Of a stretch of 64,000 nucleotides of DNA, positions 8,709-17,976 are shown piece after piece (the stretch's first letter is position 1; each line of letters starts with the position of its first letter). The notes beneath the pieces were generated by a model that saw only the letters and a list, made by a program, of their open reading frames with translations, was not told where the DNA came from and made no database searches. Made by a program: the position numbers and the translations under genes. The stretch lies in NCBI GenBank assembly GCA_036705565.1, contig JAUBUY010000004.1. One strand, given 5' to 3'. The DNA is from Microcoleus sp036705565 (GTDB lineage Bacteria; Cyanobacteriota; Cyanobacteriia; Cyanobacteriales; Microcoleaceae).

Positions 8709-11180
8709 TTAACGATCGCCTGTAATTCGCAACTTCAGGCGCAGCGTGCCCTTGAATCCTGCAGGAGGTTGCCAGGAACTCAAGGCCCTCTTGAGAGTTT
8801 CTACGGCGTCTGTTGCTTGCAGCGTCGAGGTTTTAGTGTCGAGCGCCAATCGGGCAACGCGGCCGTCTTGTACCAATAACTTCCACACCGTTTCACCGCT
8901 AACCCCCGCCGGGAGATTAACAGATTGCAGGTATTGACTCAAAGCCGCGATCGCCCCGGCATCCAACCCTTCGACGCTAACTACTTGGAGGCGAGAAGCC
9001 AAAGGCTTCGGGCGTTGCAACTCACCGTAACCTTGCTGCGGCGCCATAGCAGGAGCTGGACTCACCGGTGCCGAGTTGCGAGTCGAGGTAACGCTGCGAG
9101 TGCCGCCCCTAGTTGGCTCTTCCCCTCCCGACTCGAAAATACCCTCGTAGCTGACACCCTGCGGCAATTCCACAGGCACTTGCACGCGGCGACGAGATCC
9201 ATCTGGTTCCACTCGCACTTCTTCGCTCACAGCCACAAAAGCCGTGTATTCCGACAGCAAGCGATAAGTCAGAGCAGTATTAGTCACAGCTTCCACCAGA
9301 GATTTAGTCTCGCCACCAAACATTTGATTCATTAAATCTTTAATGCGCGATCGCCCCCAAAGTTGAGCTACCGCCGGATTGCCAAAATCCGTAGCGGTTG
9401 CTGCGACGGAAGTAGACTCTCGCTGCCGCCCGCCGGATTGAGCAAAATTAACCGGTAAAACTTGCTCGTAAGCTTTGCCGCCCGCCAGAGTGCCGCGGAT
9501 GCGAAGTTGGCCGTTAGTTCGATCGGCCTTTTTGCCAAACAAAACCAGTGGCCCACTCGCAAACAAGTCTGGGGGCGCGATCGGATAAATCTCCGGTTTT
9601 TCCCCCACTCCTTCCCAACTAATTTGAATATTAGTCAATACCGGACGATTAATTTCACGAAAAAACTTTTCTGTCGCTTCTGCCGACGGTTCATCTTGAC
9701 GAATTACTTGAGAAGTGCCTCTTCCCACTTCCGCCAAACGGTTGAGCAAAAACCGATTCACCGAACCGCCAACACCAAAACTATAAAGTCGATTTCCTGG
9801 TTTCAGACTCTGCTGAACCAGAGCCAGCACTTCATTTTCATTACCAATGTAACCATCCGTAATTAATACAATACTCCGCAGCCTTCCCGTAGCCGCCGCC
9901 GGAAAATTCATCACTGCTTGAAGGCCGTTAAGCAGTTCACTGCCACCGTTAGCCTGCAACTTTTCGATATAATTAATTGCGCTTTGTCGATTTTCTGCCG
10001 TATTCGCTAAAGGAGTAGTTGAAAGCGCTTGCGTAGTGTTGGCAAAATCAATAATAGTAAAAGTATCGTTGGAATTCAACCCTTGAATAAAGCGGCGCAT
10101 CAACTCCTTAGATTTTGCTAGTGGCTCGCCCTTTTGAGAACCGGAAGTATCCATCAGAAACACGACATCTTTAGGTACAATTTCATTATTTTTGTAATTT
10201 AATGCCGGAATTAAATAAGTAGCAAAATGACCGCCCCGCTGGTCGGATTGAGTCAAGACAGTTGCGCGCGTATTTTCGCCCGCCACTCGATAGCGCAAAA
10301 TTAAATCTTTATTGGGAATTGTGTCAGAATTGGCTAATTGGACTTGCACAATATTTCCCCTGCGGTCAGTTGTAATTTGATGGGAAGTAGAGCGGACATC
10401 GCCGATCGCAACTCCGGCATCTATTTCTACCGAAACAGCAATATTGTGACCCGATCGCGCTCCCGGAGGCAAAACAGGCGGGTTAATGCGATCGGCATCG
10501 GTCGAATTTCCCGAAATATAGCGAGGCCCTACCACCATTGGAAACACAAATTCGTAATCGCCGCCGACAAATTTGAGACTTTCGGTGTAGCGAATCGTAA
10601 CTTCAATTTTTTCTCCCGGTTTGATATTAGCCAGAGACTGAGTAAAAATATTGGATCGTTCTTGTTCCAACAAACCTGCACTCCGGCCTTGCTTTCTGGC
10701 TTGTTCGTACATTTCCAAAGCTTCCTCCCGGCGTTTGATATCAGCTTTAATAGTTCGTGAGCCTATTTTAATTTCCATATCGTCCACCGCTGCTTCGTCG
10801 GGCAAAGGAAATACATAAACAGCTTCTATAGATTCGGGAAAAGGATTTTCAAACTTCTGAACAACTTCGACGCGGGAGATATTGCCAGCTATTTTGGCTT
10901 TAACTTCAGTCTGTTTCAGAGGAAAGACTTGTTCTGGCGTCGTGTTGGGAGTTTTGACGAACAAACCGCCGACTGGACAGGGAGTTTCGGGCGATCGTCC
11001 GCCATTGCAATTAACATCGTTACTAGCGAGGATTTTCGGCGACACAGACGAATAATTTTCCCCAAGAGCATTTGCCCGCGCCCCATTGGGAGCGAGCCAC
11101 ACGCCACACTCGATGGCTGCGAGCAATGCGATACCAGTACAAAGCAACCGTTGAGGGGATAGAACGCAGACAAACTTCAT
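8709..11180 (-). CDS. Secreted VIT and von Willebrand A domain protein
   Basis: 823 residues. An N-terminal hydrophobic segment (RLLCTGIALLAAIECGVWLA) ending near ANA-LG is a signal peptide. A VIT domain (about 78-210, with VEVVQKFENPFPESIEAVYVFPLP) is followed by a VWA domain (about 340-510) with an intact MIDAS start, LMDTSGS. The rest is a beta-rich region and a linker of Ser, Pro and Gly before a small C-terminal domain. This VIT plus VWA architecture is that of inter-alpha-trypsin-inhibitor-like bacterial surface proteins, which bind other proteins through a metal ion. It is predicted to be periplasmic or cell-surface. Monocistronic by position. Its role in the cell is not evident. Confidence 0.9.
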   Translation of the reverse strand: MKFVCVLSPQRLLCTGIALLAAIECGVWLAPNGARANALGENYSSVSPKILASNDVNCNGGRSPETPCPVGGLFVKTPNTTPEQVFPLKQTEVKAKIAGNISRVEVVQKFENPFPESIEAVYVFPLPDEAAVDDMEIKIGSRTIKADIKRREEALEMYEQARKQGRSAGLLEQERSNIFTQSLANIKPGEKIEVTIRYTESLKFVGGDYEFVFPMVVGPRYISGNSTDADRINPPVLPPGARSGHNIAVSVEIDAGVAIGDVRSTSHQITTDRRGNIVQVQLANSDTIPNKDLILRYRVAGENTRATVLTQSDQRGGHFATYLIPALNYKNNEIVPKDVVFLMDTSGSQKGEPLAKSKELMRRFIQGLNSNDTFTIIDFANTTQALSTTPLANTAENRQSAINYIEKLQANGGSELLNGLQAVMNFPAAATGRLRSIVLITDGYIGNENEVLALVQQSLKPGNRLYSFGVGGSVNRFLLNRLAEVGRGTSQVIRQDEPSAEATEKFFREINRPVLTNIQISWEGVGEKPEIYPIAPPDLFASGPLVLFGKKADRTNGQLRIRGTLAGGKAYEQVLPVNFAQSGGRQRESTSVAATATDFGNPAVAQLWGRSRIKDLMNQMFGGETKSLVEAVTNTALTYRLLSEYTAFVAVSEEVRVEPDGSRRRVQVPVELPQGVSYEGIFESGGEEPTRGGTRSVTSTRNSAPVSPAPAMAPQQGYGELQRPKPLASRLQVVSVEGLDAGAIAALSQYLQSVNLPAGVSGETVWKLLVQDGRVARLALDTKTSTLQATDAVETLKRALSSWQPPAGFKGTLRLKLRITGDR

Positions 11181-11495
11181 AGCTGTTTTTTTTTAGCAGA
11201 CTTGAGGTGCTTTGTTTACCATGACTTTACCATTGCCGAAACGTTCCTCAGTTAGCTTTTTGGGAAAAATGACTGAGCGCGTAGGGCTGATTTTAGATTT
11301 TAGATTTTAGATTAACTCTACAGGCGCTCATGGGGGAGTGGAACTTTTGTCTAGACTGCTGTGGGCTTGCATCCGTATTTGGGTGAAGTCGGTTGGGGCG
11401 ATCGTCCGCGAACCCAACCTAGAAGATTGTATGATAGTTAAATAATTAAATAACTCTAACCTCAACCTCTCAATCTCTAATAAATTGAAAAAGCC
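11181..11495. other. Intergenic region, AATCTAA-type heptamers
   Basis: 315 bases between divergent genes. It carries a short TTTTAGA tandem tract at about 11288-11312. Promoters for both flanking genes must lie here, but no confident -35/-10 pair is visible. Confidence 0.5.
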
Positions 11496-12500
11496 ATGAA
11501 TTTTATTAACCCCAAAACCGACTTTGCATTTAAAAAAATCTTCGGCTCGGCTGACAGCAAAGACATTTTGATTAGCTTCTTAAATGCCATCCTCTACGAA
11601 GCGCAGCCAGTTATCGAAGATTTAGAAATTCTTGACCCTTATTTAGCTCCCAAAATCAAAGGAGTCAAAGATACTTACTTGGATGTTAAAGCAAAAATTG
11701 GTGGCAGCAAAACTGCGATCGTTGAAATGCAGGTATTGAATGTAGAATCCTTTGAGAAACGGATTTTATACAATGCTACCAAAGCTTACTCAGTGCAATT
11801 AAAAAGCGGAGAAAACTACAACCTGTTAAATCCCGTGATTGCCTTGACGATTACAGATTTCCAAATGTTTGAGCATCTGGAAACAGTAATTTCGCGGTTT
11901 TGTATCAAAGAAAAAAACAACTTAGTCGAGTATTTGGCGGATGAATTAGAATTTGTCTTTGTTGAGTTGCCCAAATTTGACAAGACTTTAGCAGAATTAG
12001 AGACTCTGACTGACAAGTGGATATATTTCATGAAAACCGCTCGCACGTTAAGGTCTGTGCCGGAAGAGTTGGGAAATGTACCGGAACTCCGCAAAGCTTT
12101 TACAATTGCCAATGAAGCAAATCTCGATCCTGATGAATTGGAGGATTTAGAAAGGCGAGAAATTTTTATTCAAGACCAGCGCGGTGCAATTACCAAAGCT
12201 ACCAGAATCGGGATAGAACAAGGAATCAGACAAGGCATCGAACAAGGCATCGAACAAGGCATCGAACAAGGCATTGAACAAGGCATCGAACAAGGCATCG
12301 AACAAGGCATCAAACAAGGAAATATGACATTAATTGTTCGTCAGTTGGAGCGCAGTGTCGGCGTGCTGTCGCCGGAGTTCAAAACCAGCATAGCTCAGTT
12401 ATCCGCTCAGCAATTAGAGAATCTAGGAGAGGCACTATTAGACTTTGCCAGTTTGTCAGATTTGACAACTTGGTTGCAAGCACATAACAATCGTCAATAA
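11496..12500 (+). CDS. Rpn-type PD-(D/E)XK nuclease (recombination-promoting nuclease family)
   Basis: 334 residues. The opening NPKTDFAFKKIFG is the signature of the Rpn/transposase_31 family, DNA endonucleases linked to RecA-independent recombination and phage defence. The nuclease core shows a DTYLDVKAK strand and IVEMQ, the E-x-Q form of the active site usual in this family. After about residue 240 a run of seven 12-bp units (GGCATCGAACAA type, 12235-12318) encodes repeated GIEQ tetrapeptides, predicted to be helical and prone to length change by slippage. The last 60 residues form a helical tail. The ATG at 11496 starts exactly at the conserved motif. A TnpB element follows about 130 bases downstream. 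Confidence 0.9.
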   Translation: MNFINPKTDFAFKKIFGSADSKDILISFLNAILYEAQPVIEDLEILDPYLAPKIKGVKDTYLDVKAKIGGSKTAIVEMQVLNVESFEKRILYNATKAYSVQLKSGENYNLLNPVIALTITDFQMFEHLETVISRFCIKEKNNLVEYLADELEFVFVELPKFDKTLAELETLTDKWIYFMKTARTLRSVPEELGNVPELRKAFTIANEANLDPDELEDLERREIFIQDQRGAITKATRIGIEQGIRQGIEQGIEQGIEQGIEQGIEQGIEQGIKQGNMTLIVRQLERSVGVLSPEFKTSIAQLSAQQLENLGEALLDFASLSDLTTWLQAHNNRQ

Positions 12501-12631
12501 TTTGGTCAAATGGGTGTAGGGGGCAATCCCCCGTGGTTGCCCTTATGGATTACCAAAAACTTGGGTCTAAAGCCCCATCCTTTTAGAACGGCTTAGTGTT
12601 AGTATCTTAGCGTAGCGATTTTCCACGTAAG

Positions 12632-13813
12632 ATGTTCGTTCTAGAATTCAAGGCGAAAGGAAAACCAAATCAGTACGCAGCAATAGACGAGGCAATTAGG
12701 ACTGCTCAGTTCGTTCGGAATAAGTGCATCCGTTTCTGGATGGATAACCGAGGTGTTGGGCAAAAAGACTTGTATCGGCACAGCACTGCGCTCAGAGAAG
12801 AGTTTCCTTTCGTCAAAACCTTGAATTCTAGTGCTTGCCAAGCGTCAGTCGAGAGAGCTTATTCTGCAATTGCTCGGTTTTACGACAACTGCAAGAAAGC
12901 TCTTCCCGGAAAGAAAGGTTATCCGACTTTTAAGAAAAACTGTCGCTCAGTTGAATATAAAGTGAGCGGCTGGAAACTTTCAGAAACCCGCAAGCAAATC
13001 ACTTTCACTGACAAGAAAGGAATTGGTAAGCTCAAACTAAAAGGAACGTGGGATCTAAACTTCTACCAGCTCGATCAAATAAAACGGGTACGCTTGATCC
13101 GTCGCGCTGACGGTTACTACGTTCAGTTTTTGATCGGTGCTGAAAACGAAGTAGATACGACGCCGACTGGTAAAACACTCGGTTTGGACGTAGGGCTCAA
13201 AGAGTTTTATACAGACTCTAACGGTCACTCTGAACCAAACCCCCAGTTTTATCGAACCACTGAGAAACGGTTAAAGTTTCGACAGCGCCGCGTTTCTCGT
13301 AAAAAGAAAGGCTCTGCCAACCGCAAGAAAGCAATTAATCGATTAGGAAGAGTACACCTCAAAATAAGTAGGCAACGTGAAGAACACGCTAAGAGACTGG
13401 CGCGTTGCGTAATCCGATCTAACGATTTGGTCGCCTACGAAGATTTGAGGATTAAAAACTTAGTAAAGAATCACTGTCTCGCCAAATCGATCAATGATGC
13501 GGGTTGGTATCTATTCAGGAAGTGGCTGGAGTATTTTGGAGTAAAATTTGACCGGGTGACGGTTGCCGTCAATCCAGCATATACTTCGCAAAAATGTTCT
13601 AACTGCGGTGCAATCGTAAAAAAAACCCTATCCGTAAGAACCCATGTTTGTGAATGCGGGTTCGTTATGGATAGGGATTGGAATGCTGCGATTAATATCC
13701 TGAAATTAGCCTTGAGTACGGTAGGGCATACCGGAACTTGGGTCAAAGACCCGAACGCTTTGGGAGATTCGACCTCTACTTTGGCTGGAGAAATCCTGTC
13801 GCAAGCAAGTTGA
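12632..13813 (+). CDS. tnpB: TnpB RNA-guided endonuclease, apparently intact
   Basis: 393 residues, the usual TnpB length. TnpB is the transposon-encoded ancestor of Cas12 that uses a right-end-derived omega RNA to cut target DNA. The RuvC triad is complete: D186 (LGLDVGL), E270 (AYEDL), and D349 in DRDWNAAINI. A four-cysteine zinc site is formed by C322, C325, C340 and C342. The N-terminal half carries the wedge/REC helices, and a Lys/Arg-rich helix (RRVSRKKKGS) sits near 220. The ATG at 12632 is the first in frame and begins the conserved opening strand. It differs strongly from the other TnpB at 50684-52010, so the two are separate lineages. Confidence 0.93.
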   Translation: MFVLEFKAKGKPNQYAAIDEAIRTAQFVRNKCIRFWMDNRGVGQKDLYRHSTALREEFPFVKTLNSSACQASVERAYSAIARFYDNCKKALPGKKGYPTFKKNCRSVEYKVSGWKLSETRKQITFTDKKGIGKLKLKGTWDLNFYQLDQIKRVRLIRRADGYYVQFLIGAENEVDTTPTGKTLGLDVGLKEFYTDSNGHSEPNPQFYRTTEKRLKFRQRRVSRKKKGSANRKKAINRLGRVHLKISRQREEHAKRLARCVIRSNDLVAYEDLRIKNLVKNHCLAKSINDAGWYLFRKWLEYFGVKFDRVTVAVNPAYTSQKCSNCGAIVKKTLSVRTHVCECGFVMDRDWNAAINILKLALSTVGHTGTWVKDPNALGDSTSTLAGEILSQAS

Positions 13814-13860
13814 GTCTACGAACAAAGAATCCCCGCTGCTTTAGCACCGGGAGTGTCAAC
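13814..13860 (+). ncRNA. Likely 3' part of the TnpB omega RNA / right-end hairpin
   Basis: Directly after the tnpB stop is a stem (about CCCCGCTGC to GGGAG, 13831-13853) followed by the TCAAC-type end. In characterised IS605 elements the omega RNA is transcribed through the 3' end of tnpB into this region and its guide lies just beyond the right end. Here the guide would begin near 13861, upstream of pyrG. Processing is an inference. Confidence 0.4.
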
Positions 13861-13913
13861 TATGTCACATTTGAGTCTGACCTGACATTGAAACATCTAA
13901 AGTCGAAAATCCT

Positions 13914-15572
13914 ATGAGCAAATTTGTGTTTGTGACTGGTGGCGTGGTTTCCAGCATCGGCAAGGGAATTGTCGGTGCTTCCTTGGGCCGCCTATTAAAG
14001 TCGCGGGACTATTCAGTCTCGATTTTGAAGCTAGACCCCTATATTAACGTTGACCCCGGCACTCTGAGCCCGTTTCAGCACGGAGAAGTCTTTGTCACGC
14101 AAGATGGTGCGGAAACTGACTTGGATTTGGGGCACTACGAGCGTTTTACCGACACTTCCATGTCTCGCCTCAATAGCGTCACCACGGGTTCCATTTATCA
14201 AGCGGTGATTAACAAAGAACGCCGCGGTGAGTATCAGGGGAGCACGGTGCAGGTGATTCCGCACATTACTAACGAGATTAAAGATCGAATTCACCGGGTA
14301 GCAAAAAATACCAATCCCGATGTGGTGATTACGGAAATCGGCGGAACGGTGGGAGATATTGAATCTTTGCCGTTTTTGGAGGCAATTCGCCAGTTTCGCA
14401 AGGATGTCGGTCGGCAAAATGTTGTGTATATGCACGTCACGCTGATACCTTGGATTCCTTCGGCTGGGGAGATGAAAACTAAACCGACTCAGCATTCGGT
14501 GAAGGAATTGCGGTCGATCGGCATTCAACCAGATATTTTAGTCTGTCGGTGCGATCGCCCGCTGTCTTTGGGCATGAAACAGAAATTGTCGGAATTCTGC
14601 AACGTCCCCGAAGAATGTGTCATCACCGCTCAAGATGCTAAAAGTATCTACGAAGTGCCGCTGATGATGGAACAGGAAGGTTTGGCGGAACAAACGCTCA
14701 ATTTGCTGCAACTCGAACATCGCCAGCCAGATTTGCATCAGTGGCAAACTTTAGTCAACAGGCTTTACAGTCCCAATCACAAAATTGATATTGCTTTAGT
14801 TGGCAAATACGTGCGGTTGAACGATGCTTATCTTTCGGTGGTCGAAGCTTTGCGGCACGCGGCAATTGCGATCGGCTGCGACCTGAATTTACACTGGATT
14901 AACTCAGAAGATTTAGAATCGGGAAACCTCGATAATTATCTCAAAGGTATCAACGGCATTCTTGTACCCGGAGGTTTTGGGGTTCGGGGAGTTGACGGCA
15001 AAATAGCGGCGATCGAATATGCTAAACACCACAAAATTCCATTTTTGGGATTGTGTTTGGGGATGCAGTGTGCTGTGATTGAATGGGCGCGCAACATCGC
15101 TCAACTAGAGGATGCCAACAGCGCTGAATTTAACCCAGATACAGCGAATCCGGTAATTAATTTATTGCCAGAACAGCAAGATGTAGTCGATTTGGGCGGT
15201 ACAATGCGACTGGGTTTGTATCCGTGCCGTGTCAACCCAGACACGCTAGCTTTCAAACTTTATCAGAAAGAAGTGATTTACGAGCGGCACCGCCATCGGT
15301 ACGAATTTAACAACGCCTACCGCAATCTTTTCTTAGAATCAGGTTATGCAGTCTCCGGTACATCTCCAGACGGCCGCTTGGTAGAAATGATCGAATTTCC
15401 CAACCATCCCTTTTTCATAGCCTGCCAATTTCACCCCGAATTCCAATCTCGACCTAGCGCCCCCCACCCCTTGTTTCAAGGGTTTATCCAGGCCGCTAGC
15501 ATCCAGGGAAAGCAGGATGTTTTAGAAGATGAGGATCGCGACTTGGTGGCCGAGAAAGTTGCAGCAAACTGA
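13914..15572 (+). CDS. pyrG: CTP synthase (glutamine-hydrolysing)
   Basis: 552 residues, standard length. It makes CTP from UTP, ATP and glutamine, the last step of pyrimidine nucleotide synthesis. The N-terminal amidoligase domain (1 to about 268) begins with KFVFVTGGVVSSIGKGI and carries the P-loop. The C-terminal class I glutaminase domain (about 290-535) has GGFGVRG, the nucleophile Cys in LGLCLGMQ, and the HPE triad segment FHPEFQSRP. The ATG at 13914 gives the exact family start. It is alone on the plus strand; carB lies 6.5 kb away and is not cotranscribed. Confidence 0.98.
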   Translation: MSKFVFVTGGVVSSIGKGIVGASLGRLLKSRDYSVSILKLDPYINVDPGTLSPFQHGEVFVTQDGAETDLDLGHYERFTDTSMSRLNSVTTGSIYQAVINKERRGEYQGSTVQVIPHITNEIKDRIHRVAKNTNPDVVITEIGGTVGDIESLPFLEAIRQFRKDVGRQNVVYMHVTLIPWIPSAGEMKTKPTQHSVKELRSIGIQPDILVCRCDRPLSLGMKQKLSEFCNVPEECVITAQDAKSIYEVPLMMEQEGLAEQTLNLLQLEHRQPDLHQWQTLVNRLYSPNHKIDIALVGKYVRLNDAYLSVVEALRHAAIAIGCDLNLHWINSEDLESGNLDNYLKGINGILVPGGFGVRGVDGKIAAIEYAKHHKIPFLGLCLGMQCAVIEWARNIAQLEDANSAEFNPDTANPVINLLPEQQDVVDLGGTMRLGLYPCRVNPDTLAFKLYQKEVIYERHRHRYEFNNAYRNLFLESGYAVSGTSPDGRLVEMIEFPNHPFFIACQFHPEFQSRPSAPHPLFQGFIQAASIQGKQDVLEDEDRDLVAEKVAAN

Positions 15573-16201
15573 TCTCATATCATGTGCGATCGATTAGTTC
15601 TGATATATTAGATGTCTGTAGGGGCGGTTCAGAGTACACAATATTCAAATCGCCCCGGCAATCGACATTACAAAACCCGCCCAACAGACCAATAGGATTT
15701 GATAGGGGTTGCACTTATCGGACTAGATATCGGGCAGCATTCTCAACGAGTGAAAAACCTCCCCCCCAACCCCTATGCTAGGGCTGGGGGGCTAGTACCA
15801 CAAGGGAGAAGGCAGAAGGTAAAAATGCAATACGGTTCAGTTAAGCTCGATCCCCTGGCGCCTAGGGCGGGCACAGGGGCACCGCCCCTACAAAGGGGAG
15901 TAGGGGGTGGGACAAGAACTTACTCTTGCGTCCCCCTTGGGAAGGGGGATTTAGGGGGATCTCGCCCGGAATAAATAGTTTTAACCCAAGCGTATTGGGT
16001 AAAAATGCTGATATTTTTACTTAACTTTTTAGCTTGGATTTCAATGGTGATACCAGTAAAAAAAAATGTAACTTTAGGCAACTTCCCAACCCCGATAGTC
16101 ATCAGTCATGCCCAATCTAAAATCTAAAATCTAAAATCTAAAATGGTATGAGTTGTCAAACTATCCTAAAATACCAGGAAACACAGGTTTGAGGAGGCTT
16201 T
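15573..16201. repeat. Intergenic repeat cluster
   Basis: 629 bases without a gene. It holds a GTAGGGGCGGTT...CGCCCC unit (about 15619-15658), a GGGGCACCGCCCCTAC segment near 15876-15893, the GGGGGATTTAGGGGGATCT repeat at about 15944-15962, and four AATCTAAA heptamers at 16112-16143. The open frames over this stretch follow the repeats and are not considered genes. Confidence 0.65.
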
Positions 16202-16624
16202 GTGGCTTATTGGAGCAAAATTACTTATGAGAAAAGTACATACATAATTGACCTTGACACTATTAGTGCTTTTTCTAGCGAACTGGATAACAAGCGTCTC
16301 ACCTTTTGGCTGCCTAATAGCAGTCAGCCGATTATCCTCAATCCCCAAGGCAATTCTGAGGCTTACAAGCAAGTTCTCGATTACCTCAAAAAAACCATCG
16401 ATCGCAATTCGAGAGGTTCGTGGATTAAAATTCATTATGACCGCAAAGAATTTGCGATCGATATGAGTCGAATTAGCTCTTTTGCTTGCGAACAGAACGG
16501 TCGGCTAAGCTTTTGCCTGCCGGACAGCGCAACTAATATTATTATCCTGCGCCAAAACAACCCGGAAACTTATCAAGAAATTCAGGAATACATTAAAAAT
16601 ACCACTGGACAATCTCTGCCATGA
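16202..16624 (+). CDS. Hypothetical protein made of two copies of a 60-70-residue domain
   Basis: 140 residues starting at GTG 16202 with a strong ribosome site GAGGAGG just upstream. The two halves align well: WSKITYEKSTYIIDLDTISAF (shown in part) against WIKIHYDRKEFAIDMSRISSF, then RLTFWLPNS against RLSFCLPDS, then EAYKQVLDYLKKT against ETYQEIQEYIKNT. Each unit appears to be three or four beta strands and one helix. It has no signal peptide or membrane segment. I do not recognise the family, and the neighbours give no clue. The duplication makes a folded, functional protein likely. Confidence 0.82.
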   Translation: MAYWSKITYEKSTYIIDLDTISAFSSELDNKRLTFWLPNSSQPIILNPQGNSEAYKQVLDYLKKTIDRNSRGSWIKIHYDRKEFAIDMSRISSFACEQNGRLSFCLPDSATNIIILRQNNPETYQEIQEYIKNTTGQSLP

Positions 16625-16628
16625 AGCA

Positions 16629-16716
16629 GTCATTAGTCATTAGTTGTTAGTCATTAGTCATTAGTCGTTAGTTGTTAGTCATTAGTCATTAGTCATTAGT
16701 CATTAGTCATTAGTTA
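16629..16716. repeat. Tandem heptamer repeat (GTCATTA type)
   Basis: About twelve consecutive 7-nt units, mostly GTCATTA with GTTGTTA and GTCGTTA variants. This is a short tandemly repeated repetitive sequence of the kind widespread in filamentous cyanobacteria. Similar tracts occur at 4445-4471 and 27454-27517. Confidence 0.85.
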
Positions 16717-16825
16717 TAAGTATGAACAATGAAGGAGGAAGGAAGACTATTTTTAGTAAATCCTAACATTCATTTTATTTTTTTTTGGGGTAAGGTGCTT
16801 AGGTTGCACCCTAAGTTTAGATATG

Positions 16826-16855
16826 AAAAAAGCGCAATAAACTGCGCTGCTTTTT
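16826..16855. terminator. Bidirectional intrinsic terminator
   Basis: AAAAAAGCGCA (16826-16836) and TGCGCTGCTTTTT (16843-16855) form a stem with A and T runs on opposite sides. It sits ten bases after the stop of the minus-strand ROK kinase gene and could also end plus-strand transcripts. Confidence 0.65.
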
Positions 16856-16865
16856 GAAATTTTAA

Positions 16866-17753
16866 CTATTGAACAAGCTGCCAAGCTAATTTTGCTGCCC
16901 CTACAATGCCTGCTTGATTGCCCAATTCAGCCACCAATAACTGTAAATCCTCGCGAGAACTCGGCAGTACACGTTGCTCAATTTCTTGTCGAACCTTCGG
17001 CAAGAAAAATTCTGCACCTGCACTAATTCCACCGCCGATAATAATAGCTTCCGGCGTCAAAATATAAATGAGACTTGCCAAACCGATACCCAGATAGCGC
17101 CCGTAATTTTGCCAAAATTCTAAAGCTTTGGCATCTTCCGACTTAGCTAGATTTGCTAATTCTAGCGGTTCCAAACCCGTTTCGCGGCGAATTGCTTGCA
17201 CCGAAACGTACTGTTCTAAAGAACCGCGATTGCCGCTGTTGCACTCCGGGCCGTCGGGATTTATAGTAATCAATCCTAGTTCTCCGGCCGCGCCTTGATG
17301 ACCTACAAATAGTTTGCCGTCTAGGATAACTGCACCGCCGACTCCTGTACCTAAAGTTATTAAAATTAGGTCTTTAAAGTGCCTTCCTGCGCCCAACCAA
17401 GCTTCTCCCAATCCGGCACAGTTGGCATCATTTGCTAATATTGTCGGCAGTCCGGTTTTAGCTTCCAACCAGTCAGCGAGGGGGACGTTATGCCAGTTTT
17501 TGAGGTTAATTGCTACTCTGGCTATGCGGCCGGCGGCGTCTGCAGGGCCTGGAGTGCCGATGCCGATCGCACTTACAGCATTTTCCACCGGATTCAGTTG
17601 TAAAATAGCATCGGTCATCGCAGCTAAAACGGCTTCTGGCGTTGCCGGTTGAGGAGTTGGAACAGTTAAGGATTGGTGACAAATGCCGTCTTCGCTAAAT
17701 CTGCCGAGTTTAATTGCGGTTCCGCCTAAGTCAATGCCGATTACTTGTGTCAT
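16866..17753 (-). CDS. ROK-family sugar kinase, probably glucokinase
   Basis: 295 residues of the ROK fold, which phosphorylates glucose or related sugars with ATP in the cytoplasm. Seen: phosphate 1 motif IDLGGTAIKLG, the substrate segment ILANDANCAGLGEAWLGAG with the catalytic Asp in NDAN, phosphate 2 motif LGTGVGGAVI, and the adenosine site IIIGGGIS. The zinc motif is unusual: the family consensus C-x-C-G-x(2)-G-C-x-E appears as CNSGNRGSLE, keeping only the first Cys. Glucokinase is the likeliest role in a cyanobacterium, but N-acetylmannosamine kinase or a related activity cannot be excluded. A terminator follows immediately. Confidence 0.88.
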   Translation of the reverse strand: MTQVIGIDLGGTAIKLGRFSEDGICHQSLTVPTPQPATPEAVLAAMTDAILQLNPVENAVSAIGIGTPGPADAAGRIARVAINLKNWHNVPLADWLEAKTGLPTILANDANCAGLGEAWLGAGRHFKDLILITLGTGVGGAVILDGKLFVGHQGAAGELGLITINPDGPECNSGNRGSLEQYVSVQAIRRETGLEPLELANLAKSEDAKALEFWQNYGRYLGIGLASLIYILTPEAIIIGGGISAGAEFFLPKVRQEIEQRVLPSSREDLQLLVAELGNQAGIVGAAKLAWQLVQ

Positions 17754-17976
17754 TCGATTTGAGTTTTGGATGCAAGGATTTGGGATTAATCCTCATAGGA
17801 TAAACATATTTTAAGGTGCGGACTGTACACATTACCAAGTAAGTTTGTAGTGATAATTTAAATCCTCCAACTCCTATTTTAGTCTATAATACTTAGCGAC
17901 AAAAAATGGGTTAATTATTAATACTATCATACCCATCGCAATTCCTAGCAAAAATTATGGATACCAGCGAGTTCGC

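Larger units (their letters stand above)
12632..13860 (+). mobile_element. IS200/IS605-group element carrying tnpB only
   Basis: The tnpB gene (12632-13813) is followed by a right-end hairpin region ending near GGGAGTGTCAAC (13849-13860), the typical cyanobacterial IS605/IS1341 right end. No tnpA transposase gene is adjacent, so the element would need help in trans. The left boundary is uncertain. The 12540-12631 interval contains GGGTCTAAAGCCCC and may be part of the left end. Confidence 0.7.
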
